Part shown: in pieces, positions 27,685 through 35,859 of the stretch
Position numbering within the stretch: the stretch's first letter is position 1
Layout of the letters: every line of letters begins with the position of its first letter
Assembly (NCBI GenBank): GCA_910585075.1
Contig: CAJUED010000007.1
Coordinates: forward strand, 60,589 to 124,588
Direction: 5' to 3'
From: an uncultured Lachnospiraceae bacterium
GTDB taxonomy: Bacteria; Bacillota; Clostridia; Lachnospirales; Lachnospiraceae
Length of the DNA: 64,000 nucleotides
Program-made: the position numbers and the translations under genes
Notes under the pieces: model-generated
Told to the model about the DNA's origin: nothing
What the model saw: the letters and a program-made list of their open reading frames with translations, nothing else
The model's database searches: none

Positions 27685-28857
27685 ATGAAAAAACATTTTA
27701 AAATCAATTTTGTTCTGTTTTACATTCTTTCCTATGGAATATTTTCCTTCGCATCCACAAAGTTCACACCGTATTTATCGGAAATCGGTTATTCCGCCTT
27801 TCAGCGTGGAATTATTTTGTCCGGATACGCCGTTGCCACTATTATTCTCCAGCTGCTGCTTGGGATAGTCTCAGACCGGTATCAGACCATGAAGAAGATT
27901 ATTATCGTCTGTCTCTGCGTCTATGGAATTGTATCCGCAGCGCTTTTTTCCACACAAAATGCGCCGATTGCGGTTTACTTTGTTCTGGTTTCCCTTTCCG
28001 GCGGCCTGCTCAATTCCTGCTGCGGCCTCTATGACACATGGGTTTTGGGATGCCGTGAGGAAATCCGCAGGCATCTGTCCTTTATCAAAGCCTTCGGATC
28101 CGTGGGATGGGCCGTGGGCAGCATGGCCGCATCCATGATTATCAGCCTGTTTTCCTATCGGGGCCTGGGTATCAGCATTCTCCTGATTACCGTTTTGGCC
28201 CTACTGAATCTTACCCTGCTGCCCGATATTGAACAGCTTAGTGAAAAGAGCAAGCTGTCAGCAGGTGATTTCAAACAGTTAATGACGAACGGGCAATATG
28301 TGCTGCTCATCCTCATCCTTTTTTTAATGTATTCCATGGTGATTGCAGGTAACTGCACTGTTATAGATAAAATGATTGATTTGCATGCGTCGGATGCCCA
28401 GATTTCCATGAAATGGTCTCTCCAGTCTCTGCTGGAGATTCCTACCTATCTGGCAGGTACCTTTCTACTTGCCCGGTTCAGCGGCCTTAAGCTGCTGCGC
28501 TTCAGCTCCATCATGCTGACCGTCCAGTTTGCCTTATTTGCATGGGCGAAAGTTCCTGCCCTCATTATCGTGGGCAGCCTTTTTCAGTTGTTTTCAACGC
28601 CCATCATCCTGGTGGCTTCCAAAATGCTGATTTTGGATATTGCCCCTGAGAAGCTGAAAAACAGCAGCCAGCTCATTGCGCTTAGTATTTTTACCGGCGG
28701 TTCCTCCATGTTGGTGCCGGTTGTAGCCGGCTTTTTCAGTGAACGTATCGGGTTTGACCTTACCTTAGGATGCGTTGCGGCGCTGGGGCTTTGTTCTTTC
28801 CTTCTGACCTTTCCCCTTGGCAGAATGTTTTCCAAAAGGGCAGAGGCCGCGCGGTAA
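27685..28857 (+). CDS. MFS transporter, LacY/nucleoside permease-like
   Basis: This 390-residue protein has twelve predicted membrane helices. The LLLGIVSDRYQTMKK loop between helices 2 and 3 is the standard MFS motif A region. It resembles the MFS_1-like/LacY-type proton symporters. GGAGG lies 8 bp before the ATG. Downstream is a large hairpin with a T tract, then the split substrate-binding protein gene. Its cargo is unknown. Confidence 0.85.
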   Translation: MKKHFKINFVLFYILSYGIFSFASTKFTPYLSEIGYSAFQRGIILSGYAVATIILQLLLGIVSDRYQTMKKIIIVCLCVYGIVSAALFSTQNAPIAVYFVLVSLSGGLLNSCCGLYDTWVLGCREEIRRHLSFIKAFGSVGWAVGSMAASMIISLFSYRGLGISILLITVLALLNLTLLPDIEQLSEKSKLSAGDFKQLMTNGQYVLLILILFLMYSMVIAGNCTVIDKMIDLHASDAQISMKWSLQSLLEIPTYLAGTFLLARFSGLKLLRFSSIMLTVQFALFAWAKVPALIIVGSLFQLFSTPIILVASKMLILDIAPEKLKNSSQLIALSIFTGGSSMLVPVVAGFFSERIGFDLTLGCVAALGLCSFLLTFPLGRMFSKRAEAAR

Positions 28858-28930
28858 GCAGAGCGCCAAATTGTATTCTATTTTCTCAAAGGACAGGCGA
28901 CTTTTCCTCCGTTTTACATATGATAAAGCA

Positions 28931-29021
28931 TCACAGGCCGGATTATGTGTAAACCTCACACAGCAAGCTGACAGAATGTCAAACATACCTTTGTGCCCAA
29001 ATACCGGCCTGTGACGCTTTT
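28931..29021 (+). promoter_or_regulatory. Structured leader or terminator before the substrate-binding protein
   Basis: TCACAGGCCGG (28931-28941) pairs with CCGGCCTGTGA (29004-29014), and CGCTTTTTAA follows. The 62-nt loop is large and holds a smaller TGTG/CACA hairpin, so this is a multi-branched RNA, not a simple terminator. It lies between the MFS gene and the binding protein gene that starts at 29054. It could end MFS transcription or act as a riboswitch-like attenuator. I could not match it to a known class. Confidence 0.55.
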
Positions 29022-29053
29022 TAATCAATTCTAATTCAGAAATGGAGGTTATT

Positions 29054-29536
29054 ATGAAAGAGAAACCAACAAAAACGGTACATCTTTTCAAAAAATCAGC
29101 AGGGCTGCTCCTTGCCGTCCTTCTGGTTTTCGGCTCCTTGACCGGATGTGGCGGCAAAGGCGCTGACAGTTCCAAAGGAGCTTCTTCCACCACAAAAGTC
29201 ACCTTAAACGAAGTGGCCCATTCCATCTTTTATGCGCCTATGTATGTGGCCATTGAGGAAGGTTATTTTGAGGAGGAAGGCATTGAACTTACTCTGGTAA
29301 CAGGATTCGGCGCTGACAAAACCATGACCGCTGTCCTGACAGACGAAGCCGACATTGGTTTTATGGGAAGCGAATCCACCATCTACACCTATGCCGGCGG
29401 CACCCAGGACTATGTGGTCAACTTCGCCCAGCTTACCCAGCGGGCAGGGAATTTTCTTGTCTCCCGCAATCCTATTGATGATTTCAGCTGGGATATGCTG
29501 ATTGGCGCCGATGTGCTGGGTGGTCGGGCAGGTGGT
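29054..29536 (+). pseudogene. ABC substrate-binding protein (NMT1/SsuA type), N-terminal half, split by island
   Basis: These 161 codons encode a lipoprotein signal (LLLAVLLVFGSLTGC) and the first lobe of an NMT1/THI5/SsuA-like binding protein: KVTLNEVAHSIFYAPMYVAI, EEGYFEEEGIELTLV, and DEADIGFMGSEST. The frame then meets TGA at 29537-29539, the first codon inside the island. The missing C-terminal half lies at 53302-53877 in the same frame; joined, they give about 352 residues, normal for the family. Such proteins bind thiamine precursors, sulfonates or nitrate-like compounds. I start at the ATG at 29054 with GGAGG upstream; an ATG at 29042 overlaps that site. No matching permease or ATPase is in the window. 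Confidence 0.9.
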
Positions 29537-29558
29537 TGACATATCACAATGTAAATTT
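29529..29558 (+). other. Left attachment junction (attL)
   Basis: The 8-bp core CAGGTGGT (29529-29536) is the last coding sequence of the split gene. The island begins at 29537. The arm ATGTAAATTT at 29549-29558 is the inverse of AAATTTACAT at 53270-53279 beside the other junction. Confidence 0.85.
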
Positions 29559-29638
29559 AACGTCTATCGTGATGATGTGTAATTGGGACACGAAACTGAC
29601 AATTCACTTATCCACGATTAGTATATAAAAACAGGAGG

Positions 29639-29660
29639 GCGGGGTTTATAAATCCCCCGC
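29639..29660 (-). terminator. Stem-loop at the end of the SIR2-partner gene
   Basis: GCGGGG (29639-29644) pairs with CCCCGC (29655-29660); on the minus strand CCTCCTGTTTTTATAT follows. It contains the stop codon of the 29646 gene and probably ends the operon. Confidence 0.55.
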
Positions 29661-31862
29661 TTTCCTTATTTCCACAAATTCATTCGGGTCTTTGGTAACA
29701 TTTCGCCACTCTATCAAAACCTCTGATTTATAACCACCTTTAAGTAGTTCACATGCAAGCCTACAAGCCACAATTCTCGAACGAATTTTTCTAATAGCTG
29801 TCTTTTCTGAATCTTCTCTGTTAATCTGAGTTTTTTCAAGAAGCATTTTCATTTTTGCGTCTATCAGCAATAAAGTCTCCCTATCAAACTGCTTTAAATG
29901 GTTCAGCACTTCCAATATCTTCAGAATCTGTTCTGCAAACTCCGCTTCCTCCCGAAGAAACCTATATACCATAATTTCTGTAATTTCTCGCAAATTCTTC
30001 TGTAAGCCCTTATTTTTGTTAATATTTATCTTAAAGTGAATCAACTGCCATAGAAAATTGCATAGCAAATCCAGTCCATCATCGTTACACAGCCAGAATC
30101 TTTTCTGCACTTCCTGTGCACTCATGTCTTTTTCTTCTATCATACATGTTCGCGTCAACATCAAGGAACCCTCTTGAAAATAAATATTCTCTGCAACCTC
30201 CAAAAAACGATCAATTTCTGTAACAATTTCCTTTTGTAAATTATTTTTCTGATCTTTGTAGAGAGAAATCATAATCCCATGGGCAATCATGCAACACTCT
30301 CTAATCTTCTCATGAGTCTCTACATGGTAATGCCAATTTCCACATGCTGTCAATACTCCTGTCAAAGCCTGAAAGATAGTAATCAGATCATAATTTACAA
30401 AATGAACATATTTCATAATATAGATTAGTTCTGCATAGTTACTTCCACTGGAGCTAAAAATGCCTTGATTACCATCAGACTGCATAAGCAAGACTGTCCT
30501 TTGCACGATGTCATCCAAATACTTTCTAGATTTTCTCTCCTTGAGAGAATATAATAAATAATCATTTCTCAGGTTTTCATTTTCTTCAATTTTATCAAAC
30601 AACAGCTTCTGATCAACTGTCTCCAGTTCTATCACCCGTTGCAAAGTAATAAATCGATCCAACGCACACTGTCGTACCTCTGAATCTACATCTTCAAGAT
30701 TCTTACGAATATCTTCTAATGTTTTAACATAGAGTTCTCTGCTCAAAATATTTTTTTCCTTAGGCACGTTTATGTAAACAACCGGATCAGTATACCCGGC
30801 CAGCTTATCTGATTTTATGGGAAATGCAAGAAGTTCCGGCAGCTTTTCCATCTGCTGCTCTGTTGTATATGCCGCCAACAACCCTTGGAACAATTTATTT
30901 GTTTTACTGAAATTGTACAACTTCTCTCTTGAATTCAGTTCAACAAGCATTTCAAAAATTCGATTCAACATCGCTACAGAACATTTAGAACATAATCTTG
31001 CTATAAGTATCGGCAGAATCCCTGCCACCTGATCATAGATTGTCCGTGGATATGCAGCATGTCTTTCACCAACCTGGTTAACCAATACCGAGAAAATTTT
31101 CAGATATTCCTCCACTTCTGAATCTGTCTCCCGTGCTGTCATGCAGCTCAGCTGTACTCTGCCATAAAGATAATCCAAATATTTTTCTTCTCTTGCTGTA
31201 AGAATCTGTACAACACTCCAGTAAGGATAATATCTGCTTAATCTGCTGACCGAACCTTCCAATCCGGCTTTATTAACAACCATGCCCAGTCGAAAAGCAT
31301 GCCCGGTTTGTTCCAGAAAACGCCAATACTCCAAAGCTGTCATTACATCGCTGATATCATTTCCAAAATATAAAGAATAAGACTTTCCAAGATTAAATTG
31401 ATAATTTTCCGATTGCTCCGGTCGTTCTTTTTTAGCTGCTTGAAGTCGCAAACAATAATTATTATTTTCATCCCACCACGACAATTCTCCGTCATGAAGA
31501 CATTTTTCAAACTCCGTCTCTCTTCCATCCTGACGAATAAGATTTAATAAAGATACCACACTTTCTTCTATTGAAGACAGATATGCATCATCCGGTTTTT
31601 TCGCCAACTGTTTTCTAACTGCTGTCAAATTATCCATCAACAATACTTCTGCCTTAGTTTTTTCCCCAATATTAGCATAAAAATAAGCTTTAATTAGCGG
31701 CCAGTAAACATCGCTGCTCACAATCCGCCACTGTTCCAAATTATCAGATAATTCCTGATGTCGAAATCGGAATAAGTAATATTTACATTCTTCCGCATAA
31801 AGAAATTGTCTTTTCTCATAACCAAGCATTTTTCTCTGAATATTGTTACGACATTCTTTCAT
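29646..31862 (-). CDS. Large helical protein of unknown function, partner of SIR2 protein
   Basis: The protein has 738 residues if started at the ATG at 31862, which has GGGAA before it; an upstream frame start at 31931 lies further inside the SIR2 gene. It is almost wholly alpha-helical and rich in Leu/Glu/Lys, with features of stacked helical-hairpin (TPR/HEAT-like) repeats. I see no Walker A, nuclease motif or membrane segment, and do not recognise the family. It overlaps the SIR2 gene by 17 bp and shares its strand, so the two are a coupled operon. It could sense a phage trigger or hold the SIR2 enzyme inactive; that is inference. Base composition is AT-rich compared with host genes. Confidence 0.8.
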   Translation of the reverse strand: MKECRNNIQRKMLGYEKRQFLYAEECKYYLFRFRHQELSDNLEQWRIVSSDVYWPLIKAYFYANIGEKTKAEVLLMDNLTAVRKQLAKKPDDAYLSSIEESVVSLLNLIRQDGRETEFEKCLHDGELSWWDENNNYCLRLQAAKKERPEQSENYQFNLGKSYSLYFGNDISDVMTALEYWRFLEQTGHAFRLGMVVNKAGLEGSVSRLSRYYPYWSVVQILTAREEKYLDYLYGRVQLSCMTARETDSEVEEYLKIFSVLVNQVGERHAAYPRTIYDQVAGILPILIARLCSKCSVAMLNRIFEMLVELNSREKLYNFSKTNKLFQGLLAAYTTEQQMEKLPELLAFPIKSDKLAGYTDPVVYINVPKEKNILSRELYVKTLEDIRKNLEDVDSEVRQCALDRFITLQRVIELETVDQKLLFDKIEENENLRNDYLLYSLKERKSRKYLDDIVQRTVLLMQSDGNQGIFSSSGSNYAELIYIMKYVHFVNYDLITIFQALTGVLTACGNWHYHVETHEKIRECCMIAHGIMISLYKDQKNNLQKEIVTEIDRFLEVAENIYFQEGSLMLTRTCMIEEKDMSAQEVQKRFWLCNDDGLDLLCNFLWQLIHFKININKNKGLQKNLREITEIMVYRFLREEAEFAEQILKILEVLNHLKQFDRETLLLIDAKMKMLLEKTQINREDSEKTAIRKIRSRIVACRLACELLKGGYKSEVLIEWRNVTKDPNEFVEIRKAGDL

Positions 31863-33150
31863 CAATTTCCCAATCTGCAAGTTCCCGGTATGTTCTGTAA
31901 AGCTGCAGCCATACATACTGCCCTTTTTCATCTACTTCTTTTTTATATTGTTTATCATGACTGCTTTTCAAGGCTTCTTTATCAATTTCCTTCATGCTAT
32001 TTAAAAATAACTCCGCAACCTGTGATAAAATCGGCCTGCCTGCTATATCATGGATTGTCAAATATTCAAACATAATCTCAAGCTGTTCGGAACAGGAAGC
32101 CTTCACAAAACTCTCTCGTCCCTCAAATTCACATATATGAGAAATTTCATAATCTATAAAACGGTGCATTCTAATTTTAATTTCCCATGGCATAAATATC
32201 CAACCGGGATAGCTTAGTCTCAGGCAACGCAATTTTTTTGCTTTTTCTGATAAAGTATCTTTCCCCCGTAAATTAATAGTGTTTAATTCTCCCCATATCT
32301 TCTTCTGTCCTCTATCCTCCACATCCTTAGCAAGCTGGTCAAAAAAGGCTTTTAATCTATCATGAATGGACATTTTCGGCCAAATTTTTTCCAAATCAAT
32401 CACAACAATATTTCTTGAAAAATACATCTTCTGCTTTGCATCGGAAATATGCGACACGGATACCATATAAATTTTCTGAGAACTGCTCTTTCCCAAGTGA
32501 TCGTGTATCCAGCCAATCCATTTAATAAAATTGGGATCTTCACAGGCAAATCCTAACATGCAAAATACATTTTCCAACAGTGCCTGTTGTACAGTATTTA
32601 CCATTGCAGCAAACCGCACCGGATATGTTCTGTAATCTTCTTCCGTAATGATAAATGGACGTTGAGAAGGAAAAGAACCATGAAGTTTAATAATTCTTGG
32701 AGCATCATTGCTGTTTACCAAATCTTCCTGGCAAGTCACAACATTATATCTTCGATTTACCACCAATTCAGCAGCACGTTCCAACAGTGTATCATAATTT
32801 GTTGTAAAAACATCATTCCATGGAAGCAGCATTAAACTCCTATGTAAATCTGATGGTGCATAATCTTGATCCGGCACCGCTTTTCGAATCATAACCTCCA
32901 ACTCCGGTCTACCAATTGCAATTTCGACTTCCTCTGCCAGTCGCAGCGGACTATTGTACTCCTTTCCCGGATTCTCTTTATTCTCGTAAAGTCTTTCATA
33001 AAAAATGTCTGACATCTGATTCCAGGTGAGAAACTCATTTTCTGTAATGCCCACTTTATCTGCGTTTCTGGAAAATCCTGCTCCTACCATTACCGCCGCA
33101 TGTTTCCTTGCTAATGCTTTTGATATTTCTCTTATATAGTGCATCTCCAT
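31846..33150 (-). CDS. SIR2-like NAD-binding domain protein (putative defence effector)
   Basis: The protein has 434 residues. Residues 20-270 carry SIR2_2-type motifs: GAGFSRN at 23-29, VFTTNYDTLLE near 115, IKLHGS near 155, and LGFACEDPNF near 200. In phage defence, SIR2 domains of this kind hydrolyse NAD to arrest infected cells. The C-terminal 160 residues are helical and unassigned. AGAGG lies 7 bp before the ATG. It is followed by an overlapping gene for a large helical protein. The pair does not match the Thoeris, SIR2-HerA or single-chain DSR layouts I know, so it may be an unnamed type. Confidence 0.83.
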   Translation of the reverse strand: MEMHYIREISKALARKHAAVMVGAGFSRNADKVGITENEFLTWNQMSDIFYERLYENKENPGKEYNSPLRLAEEVEIAIGRPELEVMIRKAVPDQDYAPSDLHRSLMLLPWNDVFTTNYDTLLERAAELVVNRRYNVVTCQEDLVNSNDAPRIIKLHGSFPSQRPFIITEEDYRTYPVRFAAMVNTVQQALLENVFCMLGFACEDPNFIKWIGWIHDHLGKSSSQKIYMVSVSHISDAKQKMYFSRNIVVIDLEKIWPKMSIHDRLKAFFDQLAKDVEDRGQKKIWGELNTINLRGKDTLSEKAKKLRCLRLSYPGWIFMPWEIKIRMHRFIDYEISHICEFEGRESFVKASCSEQLEIMFEYLTIHDIAGRPILSQVAELFLNSMKEIDKEALKSSHDKQYKKEVDEKGQYVWLQLYRTYRELADWEIDERMS

Positions 33151-33436
33151 ATAAAATCCTCTTTATTCCGCCGTCTTTAACCTCTTGCATGAGTCAAAGC
33201 AGAAGGTATCCGCATAGAAATTTGCCAAAGTTATCGGAAATCATGGCCGATACTCTTAATACTTTCACTCTATATTCTGGTAAGTTGCGACGTCGGAGTT
33301 CCCAAATCCTGACTTACCCTTTTTGGGGTCCCCTCTCTCAATCCGCAAGCCACCAGTCCTTTCATAACATGTTTCCTGTTAATTCAGTAATCTACATTCC
33401 TCCGTTTATCTACTTATTGTTTATCATTTCCCCTGT

Positions 33437-34951
33437 TTACTCCTTAAGCCGATAAACTCTGTTTCTATTATTTCCCTCTGCGATAATAATTCCTTCTTCT
33501 GTCATGATTTTTAAGATCGTTCTCATCCTTCTATCACTCAACCCAATATATTTTGCAATATCTACAGTTTTAGATGTTCCATTCTCCTTTAAGAATACAA
33601 TCGTTTTCTCCCTATTATCATTACTTTTATCGGTCGTTTTTATCGGTCGTTTTTTATCGGTCGTTTTTATCGGTCGTTTTTTATTAACCGGCTTATCATT
33701 TTTTTTATCTTCTTCCCCTTTCTTCATAAACGGCAACGTCAATATCGTCCGATCAGGTCCGTACTGTTCCTCAACGATTGGCTCTGCCCATCCCTCACCT
33801 TTCCACACCGAATAAATATCTGGCACGCCGCTCCCTGCTCGTTCACCAATATTGATCAGATTAAACATCTTCATAAGCGTTTTATTTCTTGGATCAGAAA
33901 TACCGCCTTTCAACATCTGCTTTTTTCCTGTCCTGATACTCCCCGGATTTTCCATCACAATTTTTTCTCTATCAACCTTGATAACCACTGCCCTCGGCAG
34001 ATAAAAATCTGTATTCACAAGACAATTTGCCAAAGCTTCCCTCAGTGCCTTATGGACAGGTGTATCATCTATCCGTATACCACTTTCCATCTTAAATGGT
34101 GTTTTAATATTTTTTAAAAGCTTGTTATATACAGCAAAATAAAAATCAAAAAGATTCCCCGTCCATTCTCCGGAGCTTGACTGCATCCTGTCTGTCCAGC
34201 GCATTGACGGATCAAGCATTTCCCTGAAGTCAAGAAAATATTCCGGGAACTCTCTGACAATATGATACTCTTCACCAAACATCAAAAGCCCTGCCGCTGT
34301 GGGATGCAGCTTTCCATCCTCATCAGATATAGCAGCCGCTCCTATCTGCTCTATATATTCATCATACCCCAGTTTTACCCATGGATGCCCCGGTTTATAT
34401 GCCGAATGACGGTTACGATATCCTTCCACAGACTCCCTGCTGATATAAGAAAGCGGCATATAATCAAGAACCTTCATATCCATTGTGTTTTCCGGCTGAT
34501 CTCGTAACATTGCCTTTACTTCCTGTACGGAGCAATGATAATCACCTTCCCAGTTCCTACGGAACGTATTTCCGAACATATCACCATTTATATAAATTGG
34601 TTTATCCTCTCTTGCTGCAGCTGGAACATGGATGACCATGATAATATTTCCGGTCTTTTCCTCTGTAAACAATTCCACATCTTTATCTGTCAGAAGATTT
34701 ATACTGACTTTCTTTTTGTTATGAATGGTATCCCAAAAATCTTTTAACAGTTTCCTCTCATTTTCAAGCCCCGTAGTACGCCATGTGCCGTCCGGATTTT
34801 CCGTGACTCCAAGAATAATAACGCCACCATAGCAATTCGCAAAAGCCGAATACGTTTCCCATATACTATCCGGCAGACCGCCTTTTGCCTTCTTTACTTC
34901 CCTACGATTATCTTCTTTGTATTCATCAAATTTTGAGAGAGCAAATGTCAA
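33437..34951 (-). CDS. AlbA/Schlafen-like ATP-binding protein with C-terminal winged helix
   Basis: The protein has 504 residues. The N-terminal AlbA_2/Schlafen-like domain shows AFANCYGGVIILGV near residue 40. A GHKL-type ATP-binding part follows (VHKALREALANCLVNTDFYL near 290, and INIGERAGSGV near 375). A Lys-rich linker holds two copies of KKRPIKTTD. A C-terminal winged helix (SKTVDIAKYIGLSDRRMRTI) ends the protein. Such proteins are common on mobile islands as regulators or defence factors; their reaction is unsettled. The start is TTG at 34949-34951 with GGAGG 8 bp before it. It shares the strand of the SIR2 genes with a 286-bp gap, in which I see no gene. Confidence 0.82.
   Translation of the reverse strand: MTFALSKFDEYKEDNRREVKKAKGGLPDSIWETYSAFANCYGGVIILGVTENPDGTWRTTGLENERKLLKDFWDTIHNKKKVSINLLTDKDVELFTEEKTGNIIMVIHVPAAAREDKPIYINGDMFGNTFRRNWEGDYHCSVQEVKAMLRDQPENTMDMKVLDYMPLSYISRESVEGYRNRHSAYKPGHPWVKLGYDEYIEQIGAAAISDEDGKLHPTAAGLLMFGEEYHIVREFPEYFLDFREMLDPSMRWTDRMQSSSGEWTGNLFDFYFAVYNKLLKNIKTPFKMESGIRIDDTPVHKALREALANCLVNTDFYLPRAVVIKVDREKIVMENPGSIRTGKKQMLKGGISDPRNKTLMKMFNLINIGERAGSGVPDIYSVWKGEGWAEPIVEEQYGPDRTILTLPFMKKGEEDKKNDKPVNKKRPIKTTDKKRPIKTTDKSNDNREKTIVFLKENGTSKTVDIAKYIGLSDRRMRTILKIMTEEGIIIAEGNNRNRVYRLKE
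33627..33684 (+). repeat. Tandem TATCGGTCG-T(n) repeat inside the coding linker
   Basis: Four units of TATCGGTCG separated by T runs of slightly different length encode the duplicated KKRPIKTTDK linker. Each pair of units makes a 27-bp repeat, so gain or loss of a pair would keep the frame while slips in the T runs would break it. Confidence 0.8.
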
Positions 34952-35306
34952 AACTCACTACCTCCGATCAACTTTTTATCTCTTCTTATTCATTCTATCC
35001 GCTTTACATACAATAATCAATTTTAAAATTGCAAACCTTCAATTACTGATTTCTTTTAAATACTCGAAGTGCAGTAATCTAAAATTATAAAAAATCCTAT
35101 GATATGCTTCGAGGCAGACACATTTACAAAATCTCAGCATAGAGCAACATGGCAGACTGAAAAGAGATTCCATGAAAAAAGTTGCTTATTATCTCTAGTA
35201 CAACAGTTTTTCTACAGATGAAGAATATAAAAAGATATTTACCTCGGGCTAAAACAATTTATTAAAAACCATTAAAAATTATTGCCTGACGCAATAATTT
35301 TGCCCA

Positions 35307-35335
35307 TTGACAAAAGTCCATAGTTCCCATACAAT
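35307..35335 (+). promoter_or_regulatory. Sigma-A promoter of the tRNA-like gene
   Basis: TTGACA (35307-35312), a 17-bp spacer and TACAAT (35330-35335) make a near-consensus promoter. The tRNA-like sequence starts 20 bp downstream. Confidence 0.75.
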
Positions 35336-35354
35336 TTAATTGCCAAGTAAATGT

Positions 35355-35428
35355 GGCCATGTAGCTCAGTTGGATAGAGCGGTCGCCTGCTAAGCGATTG
35401 GTCGCGGGTTCGAATCCCGCCTTGAATA
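35355..35428 (+). tRNA. tRNA-like gene, anticodon GCT, broken acceptor stem
   Basis: The D arm (GCTC/GAGC), anticodon arm (GTCGC/GCGAT around CTGCTAA), short 5-nt variable region and T arm (GCGGG TTCGAAT CCCGC) are all intact. The anticodon at 35389-35391 is GCT, read as Ser(AGC). True tRNA-Ser has a long variable arm, which is absent. The 5' acceptor GGCCATG cannot pair with the 3' side CTTGAAT (only about half the positions match), and no CCA is encoded. It has its own promoter and terminator. It is likely a tRNA remnant or a tRNA mimic, perhaps from a class I tRNA such as tRNA-Arg; normal function in translation is doubtful. The 34952-35306 stretch before it is AT-rich with nothing else evident. 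Confidence 0.7.
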
Positions 35429-35432
35429 TTAC

Positions 35433-35459
35433 GCACCTGATTATTTCAGGTGCTTTTTT
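35433..35459 (+). terminator. Terminator of the tRNA-like gene
   Basis: GCACCTGA (35433-35440) pairs with TCAGGTGC (35446-35453), followed by six T. It begins 4 bp after the tRNA-like sequence. Confidence 0.9.
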
Positions 35460-35661
35460 AATTTATCACTTATTCTCAGAATAAATGCTAATTGACAAAA
35501 TCGCATTCTTACTTATATTCTAAATTTACATAATTCTATTAACTTTATTTTCTATCTAACTTATAATAATTGTTTTCAAAACAATAGAAAACACACCTTA
35601 CAAACTCACTATTGGCATAAATTGAAAGTGATCCTGTTTCTAATTTTACGGAGGACTTACT

Positions 35662-35834
35662 ATGAACACCGGATATGTCCGCTTATCAAGAGATGATGAT
35701 AAATGAAACTATATCTCTATCGAAAATCAAAAACTTATTATCAGTTAATACGCCGTGGAGCGAGATATCGTCATTAATCGCCGGTATGAAGATGACAGCG
35801 TTTCATGTTATATCTTTGACCGCCCCTGTGAGTA
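35662..35834 (+). pseudogene. Decayed large serine recombinase, N-terminal fragment
   Basis: The fragment begins MNTGYVRLSRDDDK, then has a TGA, continues NYISIENQKLII, then a TAA, and ends RRYEDDSVSCYIFDRP before a stop. It matches residues 1-57 of the intact recombinase at 51313 with two in-frame stops. GGAGG precedes the ATG. The rest of the gene is missing, and the truncated end of the helicase gene begins 26 bp later on the other strand, so a deletion probably joined the two. Confidence 0.9.
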
Positions 35835-35859
35835 GCAACCGAGTATATAAATTTCAAAA

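Noticed and set aside
29042..29539. A complete short 165-aa binding protein
   Set aside because: It ends at the first codon past the junction and its second half is found at 53302, so it is a truncated gene.
35355..35428. Ordinary tRNA-Ser(GCU)
   Set aside because: The long variable arm is missing and the acceptor stem does not pair, so normal serine charging is unlikely.
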